From positions 2,578,693 to 2,642,692 of the forward strand of contig NZ_JABWTA010000001.1 of NCBI RefSeq assembly GCF_013371495.1: a stretch of 64,000 bases of DNA. The letters are read 5' to 3'. A program made the position numbers and the translations under genes. The first letter of the stretch is position 1, and the number at the start of each line of letters is the position of its first letter. This DNA is from Altererythrobacter lutimaris. Lineage in GTDB: Bacteria > Pseudomonadota > Alphaproteobacteria > Sphingomonadales > Sphingomonadaceae. The notes under the pieces are model-generated. The model was not told the origin of the DNA and ran no database searches. It worked only from the letters and a program-made list of their open reading frames with translations. Positions 35,262 to 44,960 of the stretch are shown here, one piece after another.

Positions 35262-36359
35262 TCAGAACGCGCCGAGCAATAGGAGAGCCTGGAAGAACAG
35301 CAGCGCGACAATAAGGATGCAGGCGAACAGAAGCACTAAGCGCCACAGAGTTGAAAACCGCGATAAGCCATAAGTGTGGCGAAGCTGCTTGTAGATGTGA
35401 AAGGGCGGGATGAAGACCAGCGCGGTAAATGCCCAGCCGCCGCCAACACCGGCAGATGTCACAACCGACAAGACAATGAACAAAAGCGACATGAAGGCGA
35501 TCGAATAGGTCACAAACACCGCATGATCATACGCCTTGAAGCGCCGCTTCCATGCGAAGAGCAGCCACACAAACGGGATGGAAAGCGGGATGAGCAGCCA
35601 GCTGAATTTATACGCATTGGCCTGCATCTTGTAGAGCATGAGGCCAGGGTTCTCGCGCCACTTATTGGCGACATTGGTCTGCAGCCACTCGACGTCGGTG
35701 TCTTGGACGGTCAGGACAGGACCAGTGTCGTCAGCGCTCTCTTCACCTAAAGCAAAGCTCTGCGCGCCTTGAATGATCTTGTCGGCATTGTTCAGATCGA
35801 CCAGTATGGCTTCGATTTCTGCACGACGCGGGTCTCCTTGCTGGAGCGCTTCGAGCTCAGCCATCAATTCCGCTCGCCTGCTTGCAGTATCCGCACTGGC
35901 GTTTTCACTTGCCTCCTCGATGACTTCGAGCGCTTGCCCGGTGGGCTGTAAATCAGTTGGCGCTGAAATGCCGAGCGCTTGAAAGATTGCGAACATCAGG
36001 AAGACGCTGAACAGGAACATCGCCATTGGGCTGACGAATTTCGCGCGCTCACCATCGATATAGCGCCGGGTGAGCTTGCCCGGTTTGAACATCAGCAAGG
36101 GCAGTGTGCGCCAGATCTTGCCATCAAGATGAAGCACACCGTGGAGGATTTCATGTCCGATCGCTGCCAGACTGCGATGCACTTCGCCTTTCTGACCGCA
36201 AGCATGGCAATGCGGACCGAGGAGAGGCGTTGCGCAATTGTCACACGTCTTGCCGCTCGGCTCGCCAAGCTCGGCGGCGTCGCCAGCTTCCGGCTCGACC
36301 GCTTTCGCGAGCAACCCGCCTTCAACCGCTGTGCCTAGGCCGTCCGTGATGTCGCTCAT
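35262..36359 (-). CDS. DUF3667 zinc-ribbon membrane protein
   Basis: The 365-residue protein has an N-terminal zinc ribbon (CDNCATPLLGPHCHACGQ near residue 38, four cysteines) followed by the family motif HEILHGVLHLDGK and RTLPLLMFKPGKLTRRYIDGER near 85-105. About four membrane segments lie in the central and C-terminal parts. A Glu/Ala-rich helical insertion at about 145-195 sits between them. This is the DUF3667 family, of unknown function. It is convergent with ftsH. Confidence 0.8.
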   Translation of the reverse strand: MSDITDGLGTAVEGGLLAKAVEPEAGDAAELGEPSGKTCDNCATPLLGPHCHACGQKGEVHRSLAAIGHEILHGVLHLDGKIWRTLPLLMFKPGKLTRRYIDGERAKFVSPMAMFLFSVFLMFAIFQALGISAPTDLQPTGQALEVIEEASENASADTASRRAELMAELEALQQGDPRRAEIEAILVDLNNADKIIQGAQSFALGEESADDTGPVLTVQDTDVEWLQTNVANKWRENPGLMLYKMQANAYKFSWLLIPLSIPFVWLLFAWKRRFKAYDHAVFVTYSIAFMSLLFIVLSVVTSAGVGGGWAFTALVFIPPFHIYKQLRHTYGLSRFSTLWRLVLLFACILIVALLFFQALLLLGAF

Positions 36360-36448
36360 GTCATGCCCCCAATGAGGGACTGACCATAGACAAGGTGCGT
36401 GCGCCGTTCAAAGTCAGAATGAGGAGGGCCTGACGGGCCTCAGCAAAA

Positions 36449-37180
36449 TCACCCTGTGATCAGCTTGCGTTCAATCGCCGTCCAGAGCTTGGCAAAGGCT
36501 TGCGCCGAAGGGCTGCGCGCAGCGAAGGCCCCGACCGGTTCCTGCCGGACAGCGCCAAGTTCAATTGCGCTCGCCGCGGGAATAAACGGCCATTTGGGAT
36601 TGGCTTGGCGCGCCTCACGATGAAGGTTGCGCCGCATATCAATCATCGAAAGGACAGGCAGGATTGGCGGGTGCTTCTTGCTGCTCTGCTTGATCGCATC
36701 GACGACTGTTTCAAAAGCACGGGTCGAAAGCGGAGAGGGCGGCAACGGCACGATGATGAGATCGCTCGCGCGGAAGACTTGCTCGCTGACTTCGTTCAAC
36801 ACAGGCGGGCAATCGAATATGATCCGCTGATATTGCTTGTCGAGTGTAGCGGCGATCTTCGCGAGCCGTTTGCGCTTGCCGATCGTGCCAAACTGGCGAT
36901 CAAGCGTGCGGATGCTTTCATCGGCCGGGAGTATGTGGAGGTTTTCGTACGCGGTCTTGCGGATGAGTTTTTCGGGACTGCGATCCGCATTGATGACAGA
37001 TTGCGCCTCGCGCTTCTTCTTTGCATCCACGCCAAACAGAAAACCGGAACCATTGGCAGGGTCCAGATCCCACACGAGCGTGCGCCTGCGCGAAATCTCC
37101 GCAGCGCACCAGCCAAGGTTCGCTGCCATCGTGGTTTTGCCCACGCCGCCTTTCACGCTGTAGACTGCAATGCGAGCCAT
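36449..37180 (-). CDS. ParA/MinD family ATPase, no partner seen
   Basis: The 243-residue protein starts with the deviant Walker A KGGVGKTT near residue 9 and has LVWDLDPANGSG (A') and IIFDCPPVLNEVS (B), all features of ParA-type ATPases. No ParB or parS-like repeat is nearby. Such orphan ParA proteins position cellular cargo; the target here is unknown. It lies on the same strand as rpoZ but is separated by the rpoZ terminator. Confidence 0.85.
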   Translation of the reverse strand: MARIAVYSVKGGVGKTTMAANLGWCAAEISRRRTLVWDLDPANGSGFLFGVDAKKKREAQSVINADRSPEKLIRKTAYENLHILPADESIRTLDRQFGTIGKRKRLAKIAATLDKQYQRIIFDCPPVLNEVSEQVFRASDLIIVPLPPSPLSTRAFETVVDAIKQSSKKHPPILPVLSMIDMRRNLHREARQANPKWPFIPAASAIELGAVRQEPVGAFAARSPSAQAFAKLWTAIERKLITG

Positions 37181-37321
37181 GCTCCTCCGTTCAGGTCCTC
37201 AATTCGCGCTGACTGCGCATTTCACGCTACTACGCGCGAAGGTCTGTTGCAGTTTCATGACGAAGTGGAAAGAGATCGTATCTCCTGTTTGAGACTGTGT
37301 TGCGCGCAGGGACAAGTCCCG

Positions 37322-37353
37322 GAAAAGAAAAGGCCGCTCCGGATGGAGCGGCC
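37322..37353 (-). terminator. rho-independent terminator of rpoZ
   Basis: On the minus strand GGCCGCTCC, loop ATCC, GGAGCGGCC is followed by TTTTCTTTT. It is a perfect nine-pair stem about 30 bases after the rpoZ stop. Confidence 0.88.
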
Positions 37354-37380
37354 CTTCTTGAGCTCAGGAACTGAGGCGGT

Positions 37381-37725
37381 TTAGCCTTCGTAATCCGTTG
37401 CAATCGTTGTTGTGCGGGTCGGAGCAGAGGCAGTGATCCGCAGAGCTTCTGCCGACTGGCTCAGCGAACCGATTTCATCCGCATCGTCTTCATCATCAGG
37501 CAGGATTTTCTGCAGGTTGGTGACGATCGCTTCATTGAGCTCTTTTGGCTTGATCGTCTGCTCAGCGATTTCGCGCAGTGCCACAACCGGGTTCTTGTCC
37601 CGATCACGGTCAATCGTAAGCTCGCTGCCGCCGGAAATCTCACGCGCACGCTGAGCGGCCAGCAGAACGAGATCGAAACGATTTGGAACTTTGTCGACGC
37701 AATCTTCGACAGTAACGCGCGCCAT
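37381..37725 (-). CDS. rpoZ: DNA-directed RNA polymerase subunit omega
   Basis: The 114-residue protein has the omega signature [28 protein letters not shown] at its start, of which VEDC, NRFDLV and AAQRAR are the key parts, then [11 protein letters not shown] near 50. The C-terminal tail is long and acidic, as in alphaproteobacteria. GGAG lies eight bases before the ATG at 37725, excluding a GTG nine bases upstream. The subunit helps assemble the polymerase in the cytoplasm. Confidence 0.95.
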   Translation of the reverse strand: MARVTVEDCVDKVPNRFDLVLLAAQRAREISGGSELTIDRDRDKNPVVALREIAEQTIKPKELNEAIVTNLQKILPDDEDDADEIGSLSQSAEALRITASAPTRTTTIATDYEG

Positions 37726-37838
37726 ATCGGGCACTCCAATTGAAACTTGAGTGTTGGAAAGCGCTGCAATTAGGGATAGCGGCTCTGTGAGTCAAGAAAT
37801 TGCACTTGTCATGGCGCTTCGACTAAAGCGCTCAAGCA

Positions 37839-39041
37839 ATGCTCGATGCGCGATCTCAAACACCTGGTTCTTTAGAGGCTCAAACAGGCAGTCTTTACGT
37901 TGATCCAGAGCCGTTCGAAGTCTGTGTTGCAGAGCACAGCCTGCGTTTCCTGCCAGCGGGGAAGGACCGGTTTCGTGAGCTGGTCGCTCTGATTGATGAG
38001 GCTACAACGAGCCTCAAAGTGTTCTTTTACCTGTTTCAGCCCGATTATGCGGGCAGCAAAGTAAGGGACGCACTCCTGCGTGCAGCGACCCGCGGAGTCG
38101 ACGTCCATCTAATTGTAGACTCTTTTGGGAGCGATGCTCCGCCGTCATTTTTTGAACCCTTGCAGGCGGCCGGTGGGCGTTACAGCGTGTTCTCACCGCG
38201 CTTGGGCGTGCGCTATCTCATTCGCAACCACCAGAAGTGCGTCATCGTCGACGACAAGCAGGTAATGACCGGCGGCTTCAATGTCTCCGACCATTACTTC
38301 AAACCGCCGGACGTCAATGGCTGGTGCGATCTCGGCGTTGTGATTGAAGGGCCAGTTGTGCAGCCTTTCTGCGAGTGGTTTGAACAGCTGGAGCAATGGG
38401 TCAACGACAAAAACGCGCAGTTTCGTGCGATCCGGCATTTGGTTCGCGACTGGAACGAAGGCAGAAGCGCTATTCAATTGCTGCTTGGCGGGCCAACAAA
38501 GATCACCAGCGCATGGGCGCGGCGCGTGAAAGAGGATATTGCGCAGGGGCAGAGGCTCGACATGGTGATGGCCTATTTCTCACCGCCGCGCAGCATGCGG
38601 AGGCTGATCAAGCGGCTGGCCGAGCGCGGCAAAGCGCGGCTCATAATGGCAGGCAAATCCGACAATCGCGCGACTATCGGGGCTTCGCGCAGTTTCTATC
38701 GCAGCATGTTGCGCTCCGGTGTCGAGATTGCAGAATTCCAGCCCTGTAAGCTTCACATGAAGCTGCTCGTCATTGATGACGTGACATATATTGGCAGCGC
38801 CAATTTCGACATGCGCTCAATCCGGCTAAATCTGGAACTGATGCTCAGAATTGTTGATGCCGACCTCGCCAATCACATGCGCGAGATAATCGACCATATG
38901 GCGCAGCACAGCGATCCCGTGACGAACGAATGGTACCGAAAGCGAGCAAGCGGGCTAAATCGGTTGCGGTGGTGGCTGGGCCGGTTCCTGGTAACGGGTG
39001 TCGACTACACTGTAACGCGGCGCTTGAATCTCGGGATCTGA
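37839..39041 (+). CDS. phospholipase D superfamily protein, cardiolipin synthase-like
   Basis: The 400-residue protein has two HKD motifs: HQKCVIVDDKQVMTGGFN near residue 130 and HMKLLVIDDVTYIGSANFD near 305, each with the H-x-K-x4-D catalytic set. No N-terminal transmembrane helices are visible, which resembles ClsB-type proteins more than ClsA. It probably makes or transfers phosphatidyl groups at the inner membrane. It is convergent with dnaB, with 21 bp between the stops. Confidence 0.88.
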   Translation: MLDARSQTPGSLEAQTGSLYVDPEPFEVCVAEHSLRFLPAGKDRFRELVALIDEATTSLKVFFYLFQPDYAGSKVRDALLRAATRGVDVHLIVDSFGSDAPPSFFEPLQAAGGRYSVFSPRLGVRYLIRNHQKCVIVDDKQVMTGGFNVSDHYFKPPDVNGWCDLGVVIEGPVVQPFCEWFEQLEQWVNDKNAQFRAIRHLVRDWNEGRSAIQLLLGGPTKITSAWARRVKEDIAQGQRLDMVMAYFSPPRSMRRLIKRLAERGKARLIMAGKSDNRATIGASRSFYRSMLRSGVEIAEFQPCKLHMKLLVIDDVTYIGSANFDMRSIRLNLELMLRIVDADLANHMREIIDHMAQHSDPVTNEWYRKRASGLNRLRWWLGRFLVTGVDYTVTRRLNLGI

Positions 39042-39062
39042 TCTTCAGCGCAGAGTCGCGCG

Positions 39063-40589
39063 TCAGCTTTCGCCCCAGCTTGAATAGTCGCGCTTGCTCG
39101 GCGAAGTAAACTTGGTGAATTCGCTCTGGAAGTGCAGGTCGACATTGCCAGTCGAACCGTGTCGCTGCTTTGCAACGATCAGCGAAGCCCGGTTCTTGAG
39201 CTCGTCAAATTTTTCCTCCCATGCGCGATATTTCTCGACCACTTCAGTGGAGCTGCTGCCATCCATACGCGGTTCGTCCGGACGGATCGCCAGATGATAA
39301 TAGTCACTCCGATAGATGAACCAGACCATATCTGCATCCTGCTCGATCGAGCCGGATTCGCGCAGGTCAGACAACATGGGGCGCTTGTCCTCGCGCTGCT
39401 CGACGGCACGGCTTAATTGCGAGAGTGCGATCACCGGCACCCCGAGCTCTTTCGCGAGTGTTTTTAGGCCACGGCTGATCTCGGAAATTTCGTTCACGCG
39501 ATTATCGTTCGCGCGGCCTGAACCCTGGAGGAGCTGCAGATAGTCGACAACGATCAAGCCGATGTCGTGACGCCGCTTCAGCCGCCGCGCCCGCGTACGA
39601 AGGGCTGCAATGGTCAGGGCAGGCGTGTCATCAATGTAAAGTGGCAGTTCCGCCAGGCGCTGGCTTGCAAAAGACAGTTTCTGGAACTCATCGCGGTTGA
39701 GTTTACCTGATCGCAGGGCTTCGGAGCTGATCTCCGCCTGCTCCGCCAGAATACGCGTCGCGAGCTGGTCGGCGCTCATTTCCAGACTGAAGAAAGCGAC
39801 GGGTGCACCATAATTGAACTCGCCGCCATCGCGCTGCCACCGCAAGTGCTCTTCCGCACAATTGAAAGCGATGTTGGTGGCAAGCGAGGTTTTACCCATA
39901 CCCGGGCGGCCAGCAAGGATGATCAAATCCGAATCGTGCAGGCCAGCGGTTTTTTGGTCGATCGAATCGAGCCCCGTAGTCTTGCCGGAGAGACCGCCGC
40001 CTGAATTCATCGCGGCCTCTGCCATCTTGATCGCGATGAGCGAGGCGTCCTTGAAGCTTGAGGCTTCGCCGCCAGTGGTCGCGCCTTCTGCGACCTTGAA
40101 CAGATCAGCTTCGGCCGCCGCGATCTTGTCCATCGGATCGACGTCTTCCGAGGTATCGAGTGCGCCTTCGACGAGACCACGACCGACGCTGACCAGCTCG
40201 CGAAGAAGCGCCAGGTCATAGATCTGTTCGGCCAGTTCAGCCGCTGCGAGCAAGCCCTGTCCATCGGCAGTCAGCTGCGCAAGGTAAGTCGTCCCGCCTA
40301 GCTGCGCGAGCGCTTCATCGCCTTCAAAGTAGGGCTTCAGTGTGACCGGGCTCGCTGTCGCATTGCGGTCCACCAACTTGAGAATGCGCTCGTAGATGCG
40401 GCCATGCAACGCTTCGAAGAAATGGTCTGGACGTAGGGGCGTTCGCAGCTCTTCCAGCACGCGGTTATCGATCAGAGCGGCACCGAGGAACGCGGCCTCG
40501 GCCTCGATATTCGAAGGCAAGCGAACACCCTTGGCGGGTGTATCTTGAGCTGTATCAGCGGATGGGAAGAGCAAATCGGTGTCGGCCAT
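39063..40589 (-). CDS. dnaB: replicative DNA helicase DnaB
   Basis: The 508-residue protein has the N-terminal DnaB domain (IEAEAAFLGAALIDNRVLEE near residue 28), a linker rich in Glu/Ala, and the RecA-like C-terminal domain with Walker A AGRPGMGKTS near 228, Walker B-like LIVVDYLQLL near 345 and DLRESGSIEQDADMVWFI (arginine finger region) near 420. It unwinds DNA at the replication fork as a hexamer. No intein is present. Confidence 0.96.
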   Translation of the reverse strand: MADTDLLFPSADTAQDTPAKGVRLPSNIEAEAAFLGAALIDNRVLEELRTPLRPDHFFEALHGRIYERILKLVDRNATASPVTLKPYFEGDEALAQLGGTTYLAQLTADGQGLLAAAELAEQIYDLALLRELVSVGRGLVEGALDTSEDVDPMDKIAAAEADLFKVAEGATTGGEASSFKDASLIAIKMAEAAMNSGGGLSGKTTGLDSIDQKTAGLHDSDLIILAGRPGMGKTSLATNIAFNCAEEHLRWQRDGGEFNYGAPVAFFSLEMSADQLATRILAEQAEISSEALRSGKLNRDEFQKLSFASQRLAELPLYIDDTPALTIAALRTRARRLKRRHDIGLIVVDYLQLLQGSGRANDNRVNEISEISRGLKTLAKELGVPVIALSQLSRAVEQREDKRPMLSDLRESGSIEQDADMVWFIYRSDYYHLAIRPDEPRMDGSSSTEVVEKYRAWEEKFDELKNRASLIVAKQRHGSTGNVDLHFQSEFTKFTSPSKRDYSSWGES

Positions 40590-40724
40590 GGCGACGCTGT
40601 TTGCGCTTCAATGGGGGGCGGGCGCAAGAGGCAATCATTGCAAATTCGCCGCACTCGCTTGTGGATAGCGGGGATGGCGTATCGAAACGCTTGAATTGTT
40701 GGGGCGGCATCTGCGAAAGCGCAT

Positions 40725-41234
40725 ATGATTATGGTTCCTCCACCCACTCACGATCCGCGTCAACGCATCGCGCATATCGCTCTTGATGAAGAGACGATCA
40801 TCTGGCGTAACGCCGACGTCGAGCAGGAACGGCGGGTGGCGATCTTTGATCTGATCGAAGAGAACCGGTTCAAGCCCGTCCGCTCGTTCGAGCGCGGCGC
40901 AACCGGCCCTTACCGTTTGAACCTGTCTGTGCAGGACGGGCGGCTCTCCATGGATATCCGAGGCGAAGACGAGCAGCCGCTTGAGACACTGCTGATTGGC
41001 CTTGCTCGCTTTCGCCGCCCGATCCGCGAGTATTTCGCGATTTGCGACAGCTATTATCAAGCGATCCGCAAGGCGACGCCGGCTGAGATCGAAACCATCG
41101 ACATGGCGCGGCGCGGCATTCACGATAATGCGGCTGAACTGTTGCTCGAGCGCTTGGAAGGCAAGGTTGAAACCGATTTCGCGACCGCTCGGCGGCTTTT
41201 CACGTTGATTTGCGTGCTTCACATTAAGGGCTGA
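40725..41234 (+). CDS. UPF0262 family protein
   Basis: The 169-residue protein shows the UPF0262 pattern: RIAHIALDEETIIWRNADVEQERRVAIFDLIEENRF at the start (the E-E-T-I-W-R and V-A-I-F-D-L-x-E-E-N parts), YRLNLSVQDGRL, and IETIDMARRGIHDNAAELL near 120. The family is almost restricted to alphaproteobacteria and has no known role. The GH25-like gene follows its stop by four bases, so they probably form one operon. Confidence 0.87.
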   Translation: MIMVPPPTHDPRQRIAHIALDEETIIWRNADVEQERRVAIFDLIEENRFKPVRSFERGATGPYRLNLSVQDGRLSMDIRGEDEQPLETLLIGLARFRRPIREYFAICDSYYQAIRKATPAEIETIDMARRGIHDNAAELLLERLEGKVETDFATARRLFTLICVLHIKG

Positions 41235-41238
41235 GCAG

Positions 41239-41943
41239 ATGGCACGGCGCAAAGGCAAAGCGCGGCCATGGCGGCGCTATCTTCTCGCAGTGATTGCGCT
41301 TGGATTGGCAGGCCTTGCGGCTTGGTATTGGTGGACCATGCGCAGCTGGACCCCGATTGAAGACGAGTATCCCGAGCAAGGCACAGCGCTCGCCATGGGG
41401 CAAACCGAAGTCAGCTTCGCAACTTTGCAAGCGCTCGGGAGCCAGTTTGTTTATTTCAATATCGGACCTTATGGCGCGCCGCGCGATGGCGGGCTTATCG
41501 AAGCGATGGCTGAGGCGCGCGAGGCCGGATTGCAGACAGGCGCGGTTCTGAGCTTCGATCCGTGTGCGAAAGCCGATCCGCAATCCGCGCGATTTGTGAC
41601 TATGGTACCGCGCGACGAGACTTTGCTTCCGGCGGCGATTGCGCTCGATATGGATGCGCAGAATTGTCCTGACGCTGTCAGTGATGCGGCGGTCGAGAGC
41701 GAGCTGATGACGCTTATCAACCAGATTGAAATGCACTCCGGCAAGCCTGTCATCCTCAGAATCTCACGGGAGTTCGAGGAACGCTACCGCGTCTCTGGCA
41801 GCATTGCCCGCGATCTGTGGGTAGTAGGCGACCGGCTTGCACCGCGCTATGCTGCGCGGCCATGGCTGATATGGAGTGCCAACAGAGCGCGCCATATCGA
41901 AACGTCGCCAGAGCCGGTGGAATGGCTTGTGGTGCAGCCGTGA
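41239..41943 (+). CDS. membrane-anchored GH25-like lysozyme
   Basis: The 234-residue protein has a basic start and one membrane helix (about residues 14-33), then a GH25-type barrel: FVYFNIGPYGAPRD near 75, AGLQTGAVLSFDPC, and a PAAIALDMDAQNCPD strand with acidic residues in the catalytic position near 132. Glycosidase family 25 cleaves peptidoglycan between MurNAc and GlcNAc. Some catalytic acids are hard to assign, so the enzyme may be weak or specialised. It follows the UPF0262 gene and precedes cdd. Confidence 0.75.
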   Translation: MARRKGKARPWRRYLLAVIALGLAGLAAWYWWTMRSWTPIEDEYPEQGTALAMGQTEVSFATLQALGSQFVYFNIGPYGAPRDGGLIEAMAEAREAGLQTGAVLSFDPCAKADPQSARFVTMVPRDETLLPAAIALDMDAQNCPDAVSDAAVESELMTLINQIEMHSGKPVILRISREFEERYRVSGSIARDLWVVGDRLAPRYAARPWLIWSANRARHIETSPEPVEWLVVQP

Positions 41944-41977
41944 CGCAAAGCGGCAAACGGGATAGGAGCGGCTGGAT

Positions 41978-42400
41978 TTGAGTGACTTGGACAAGGCATT
42001 GATCGAAGCGGCGCGGATCGCGTCGGGTTCCTCCTATTCACCCTATTCCGATTATGCAGTGGGCGCAGCCCTGCGCTTTTCCGACGGCACCATCGTCACC
42101 GGCACGAACATTGAGAATGCGAGTTACGGTCTAGCGCTTTGCGCAGAGACAGTTGCGGTCGCTAAAGCCATGGCCGACGGTAAGCGCGGCGAGCTGGAAG
42201 CAGTAGCGGTCACAGGCCCGCAGGATCGCGGCGATGGCGCGCCCATCACGCCTTGCGGGCGTTGTCGTCAGGTGCTGAACGAGCTTGCAGCTCTCGGCGG
42301 GACCGACCCGCGCATCTTGTGCGTTGGCAATGATGAAGTGCGCGAAGTCCAGCTGTCAGACCTGTTGCCGCATGCGTTTGGACCAGCGCATCTTGATTAA
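41978..42400 (+). CDS. cdd: cytidine deaminase
   Basis: The 140-residue protein has the CDA pattern SSYSPYSDYAVGAAL near residue 19, NIENASYGLALCAETVAV near 45 (zinc ligand Cys and catalytic Glu in CAE) and PCGRCRQVLNE near 90 with the other two zinc cysteines. It deaminates cytidine and deoxycytidine in the cytoplasm for pyrimidine salvage. I use the TTG at 41978, which has TAGGAG nine to ten bases upstream. Confidence 0.93.
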   Translation: MSDLDKALIEAARIASGSSYSPYSDYAVGAALRFSDGTIVTGTNIENASYGLALCAETVAVAKAMADGKRGELEAVAVTGPQDRGDGAPITPCGRCRQVLNELAALGGTDPRILCVGNDEVREVQLSDLLPHAFGPAHLD

Positions 42401-43082
42401 GCGCATTGGCCTTGTTGCAGCACTCCTGCTGGCAATGCCATCGCAAGCGCAAGAGGCCGATACGCCGACTTTGGAAGCGCAGCTCGAACAATGGCTGGCA
42501 TGGTTTCCCGGAACCTATGACAGTCTGCCTCAAACGCTGGAGCAAGCCAAAGCAGGTCTGCCTGAGGACGAACGCAACTACCGGCGGCATTCGATCTTTA
42601 CGCGGGTCGATTTGCCGGAATTCGGTCCAATTACCTTTTACGCCGAGCAGCGCCGCTGGCTTGCGGATGCGCCGCCGGAAGGCGAAGTCTATCGCCAGCG
42701 GATTTATGTGATCTCGCTCGATGAAGAGCGCGAGGCAATTCGCTTACGTGTCTACGTCCCGCATGACCAGAAAAGTCTGCTGGGTGCGTGGAAGGACACT
42801 ACGCTTCTGGACGGGCTCGACCCCGAAGCTACGGTAAACTGGGCTGGCTGCGATCTGTTTTGGAAGTGGGAAGGCGATCACTTCATCGGACGGCTGGATC
42901 CGGGGGCATGCACTTTTCAATCGGCCGCATACGGCCAGCGTATCCAGCTCGAGGAATACCTGCTGCTGGCAGAAAACGAGATGCATTTCGCGGATCGCGG
43001 CCTGTCGATGGACGGTGAATATCTGTTCGGGATGCGCGGCGACACGCCGACAATTGCCAAGCGGGTATCCGAAGCCGAGTAG
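42372..43082 (+). CDS. CpcT/CpeT-like lyase family protein with signal peptide
   Basis: The 236-residue protein has a signal peptide (LIKRIGLVAALLLAMPSQAQ), so it is probably exported. The rest matches the CpcT/CpeT family in layout: an N-terminal LEQWLAWFPGTYDS, YRQRIYVISLDEE near 115, the family's conserved Cys region WAGCDLFWKW near 160 and GRLDPGACTF near 178, and a closing FADRGLSMDGEYLFGM. Cyanobacterial members attach bilins to phycobiliproteins; homologues in proteobacteria have no known role. The start at ATG 42372 overlaps cdd by 29 bp; a TTG at 42393 is also possible. It converges with the M14 peptidase, with two bases between the stops. Confidence 0.72.
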   Translation: MRLDQRILIKRIGLVAALLLAMPSQAQEADTPTLEAQLEQWLAWFPGTYDSLPQTLEQAKAGLPEDERNYRRHSIFTRVDLPEFGPITFYAEQRRWLADAPPEGEVYRQRIYVISLDEEREAIRLRVYVPHDQKSLLGAWKDTTLLDGLDPEATVNWAGCDLFWKWEGDHFIGRLDPGACTFQSAAYGQRIQLEEYLLLAENEMHFADRGLSMDGEYLFGMRGDTPTIAKRVSEAE

Positions 43083-43084
43083 GC

Positions 43085-44218
43085 TTACGCGGTTTCCAGA
43101 TATTCCAGCAGCGCAGCCAGACAATCGCGCGCCAGCAGCTTGCACCGCTCCGGGCTCCAACCTTGCTCAGGTTCCGGCGAGGCAGCCAGGTCCTTATATG
43201 GCATTTCCAGAGTCATTGCCGTGCAATGGAAGCGCTCTGCCACTTGATTGGTGCTGATCGAGAGGTTCGCTTTGCCTGCGGGCGTCTTGGGATAGCCAAG
43301 CTCCGTCTGAAAGTCCGGTGTCCGACGATCCAATATCCGCTCATAGCGATAATATTGCTCGCCAAAGGCATCGCTCCAGCTCGGAATGCCTTCATAGCCT
43401 GCAAGGAAGACAGCCGGTATGGCTTCATCGCCATGCACGTCCATCGCGAAGTCGACACCCACTTCGTCCATCCGGTTGCGGATCGCGAGCACTTCAGGTG
43501 ATTTCTCCGCGCTCGGATTCTCCCATTCTCGGTTGAGGTTCGTGCCGATCGCATTGGTGCGCAGATGGCCTCTGCGTGAGCCGTCAGGATTGCAGTTTGG
43601 CACAATGTAGAACTGGCAGCGTTTGCGCAGCGCTCGTGCGACCGGATCGGTTGGGTCAGTCAGGCATTCGAGCGCGCCTTCCATCCACCACTCGGCTTGC
43701 GTTTCGCCCGGATGCTGACGCGCATAGAGCCAGACTTTCGTCTCGCCCGTTCCCATTTCCAAGCTGTCGAGCGGCTGGCCATCAAGCGTCGTGCCCAGAC
43801 GGACAAGGTCGACTCCTTCGCTTGCGGCGGCTTCCGCAAGAAGATCGTGATGCCGCTCCATTGAGTATGGCGCATAATAGGCAAAGTAAGCGACATCGCT
43901 TGCCGGCGTATAGGTGATGGTCAGAGTGCCGTCGGCTTCGTCCTTGTCGAATGTGCTGGCGGCGCGAGTCCAATATTCGCGGTCTTCGGAAACGCATGCA
44001 TCATAGTTCGGCCAGCCGCCGGGATAGGCGGACTTGTTGAGGCCGGTCAGTTTCAGCGAGAGTTCGCGGTCTTTGCCTCCGGTGACACGGAAGTGGAACC
44101 ACTGCGCAAACTCCGACATGCGATCCTTGGGGATCGTCAGCTTGGCGCACGCGCCATCAATCGCTTCGATGCCGATATTGCCGCTGTCGAACTCGGCATC
44201 GATATAAATATCGCTCAC
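43085..44218 (-). CDS. M14 family carboxypeptidase, cytosolic-type
   Basis: The 377-residue protein has an N-terminal beta-rich domain, then the M14 zinc centre: [12 protein letters not shown] near residue 172 (H-x-x-E), [15 protein letters not shown] near 210, DVHGDE near 261 (second His) and TLEMPYK near 336 (catalytic Glu). The layout matches the bacterial relatives of cytosolic carboxypeptidases (Nna1/AGBL-like). No signal peptide is present, so it acts in the cytoplasm. Its substrate is unknown. Confidence 0.87.
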   Translation of the reverse strand: MSDIYIDAEFDSGNIGIEAIDGACAKLTIPKDRMSEFAQWFHFRVTGGKDRELSLKLTGLNKSAYPGGWPNYDACVSEDREYWTRAASTFDKDEADGTLTITYTPASDVAYFAYYAPYSMERHHDLLAEAAASEGVDLVRLGTTLDGQPLDSLEMGTGETKVWLYARQHPGETQAEWWMEGALECLTDPTDPVARALRKRCQFYIVPNCNPDGSRRGHLRTNAIGTNLNREWENPSAEKSPEVLAIRNRMDEVGVDFAMDVHGDEAIPAVFLAGYEGIPSWSDAFGEQYYRYERILDRRTPDFQTELGYPKTPAGKANLSISTNQVAERFHCTAMTLEMPYKDLAASPEPEQGWSPERCKLLARDCLAALLEYLETA

Positions 44219-44230
44219 TTGATATCCTTG

Positions 44231-44857
44231 TTAGGGAACTTTGACCTCGATCGTCTCGCCCTGACCGCCTGGGAACTCGCGGAACAACGCATCAGCCACC
44301 ACTTCCGCGTTGGCTGCTGGTTGAGCCAGAGGGTGGTCGGGGCCGACGCTAAACTCAGCGCGGCCTTCCCACAGCACCCCATTGGATGCAACATCGCGGA
44401 TGACAACACCGAGCTCTGTTACCAGGCGTTCACCGCTTCCGCCGCCGCCAAGGTTAAATCCAAGCCCCACGCCAACGCCCGAGCGATAGCCGCCGGTTGA
44501 ACCTCCTACGCCAACGTTAACCGGTCCTCGGCGCGACCCTGAGCTTTCCAGCACATACCTGTCCAAGCGCACTTCTGCGACTTGACCAGCGGCATCACGT
44601 CCGCTTTCGCTATAGCCAAGTTTCGCAAGTTCGCGGGCAACAGCTGCCTTGTAAACTGAGGTTTCGAGCGAGCCCTCTGTCTGACCTTCTGCCGCAGGTG
44701 CGTCAGCGACAAACACAGCCCCTTGGCTCAATTGTGAAAGGCTGTTTGTCTCATGGAAACGCGTGACTTCCACCGGGCTGGGAGGCGCAGTTGTCGCGCA
44801 TGCGGCGAGTGGCAAAGCCACGAGGATGCTGAATAGTGTCTTGTTCATAGGCTTCAT
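44231..44857 (-). CDS. DUF4136-type lipoprotein
   Basis: The 208-residue protein has a lipobox LPLAAC (Cys near residue 20) and a C-terminal half typical of DUF4136: a glycine-rich GVGLGFNLGGGGSGER segment near 140 and ELGVVIRDVASNGVLWEGRAE near 158. It should sit in the outer or inner membrane facing the periplasm. The ATG at 44857 has AGAGG five bases upstream; a GTG six bases earlier is less likely. Function unknown. Confidence 0.75.
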   Translation of the reverse strand: MKPMNKTLFSILVALPLAACATTAPPSPVEVTRFHETNSLSQLSQGAVFVADAPAAEGQTEGSLETSVYKAAVARELAKLGYSESGRDAAGQVAEVRLDRYVLESSGSRRGPVNVGVGGSTGGYRSGVGVGLGFNLGGGGSGERLVTELGVVIRDVASNGVLWEGRAEFSVGPDHPLAQPAANAEVVADALFREFPGGQGETIEVKVP

Positions 44858-44960
44858 GTGCACCTCTATTGTTACGTAAAGCCTAAACTAAGCCGATCAG
44901 AAGCGCGAGTCTGCTTGACCTAAGCGGGTCTGCTATGTAGTGGCGCCCCTTGAAATTCCG

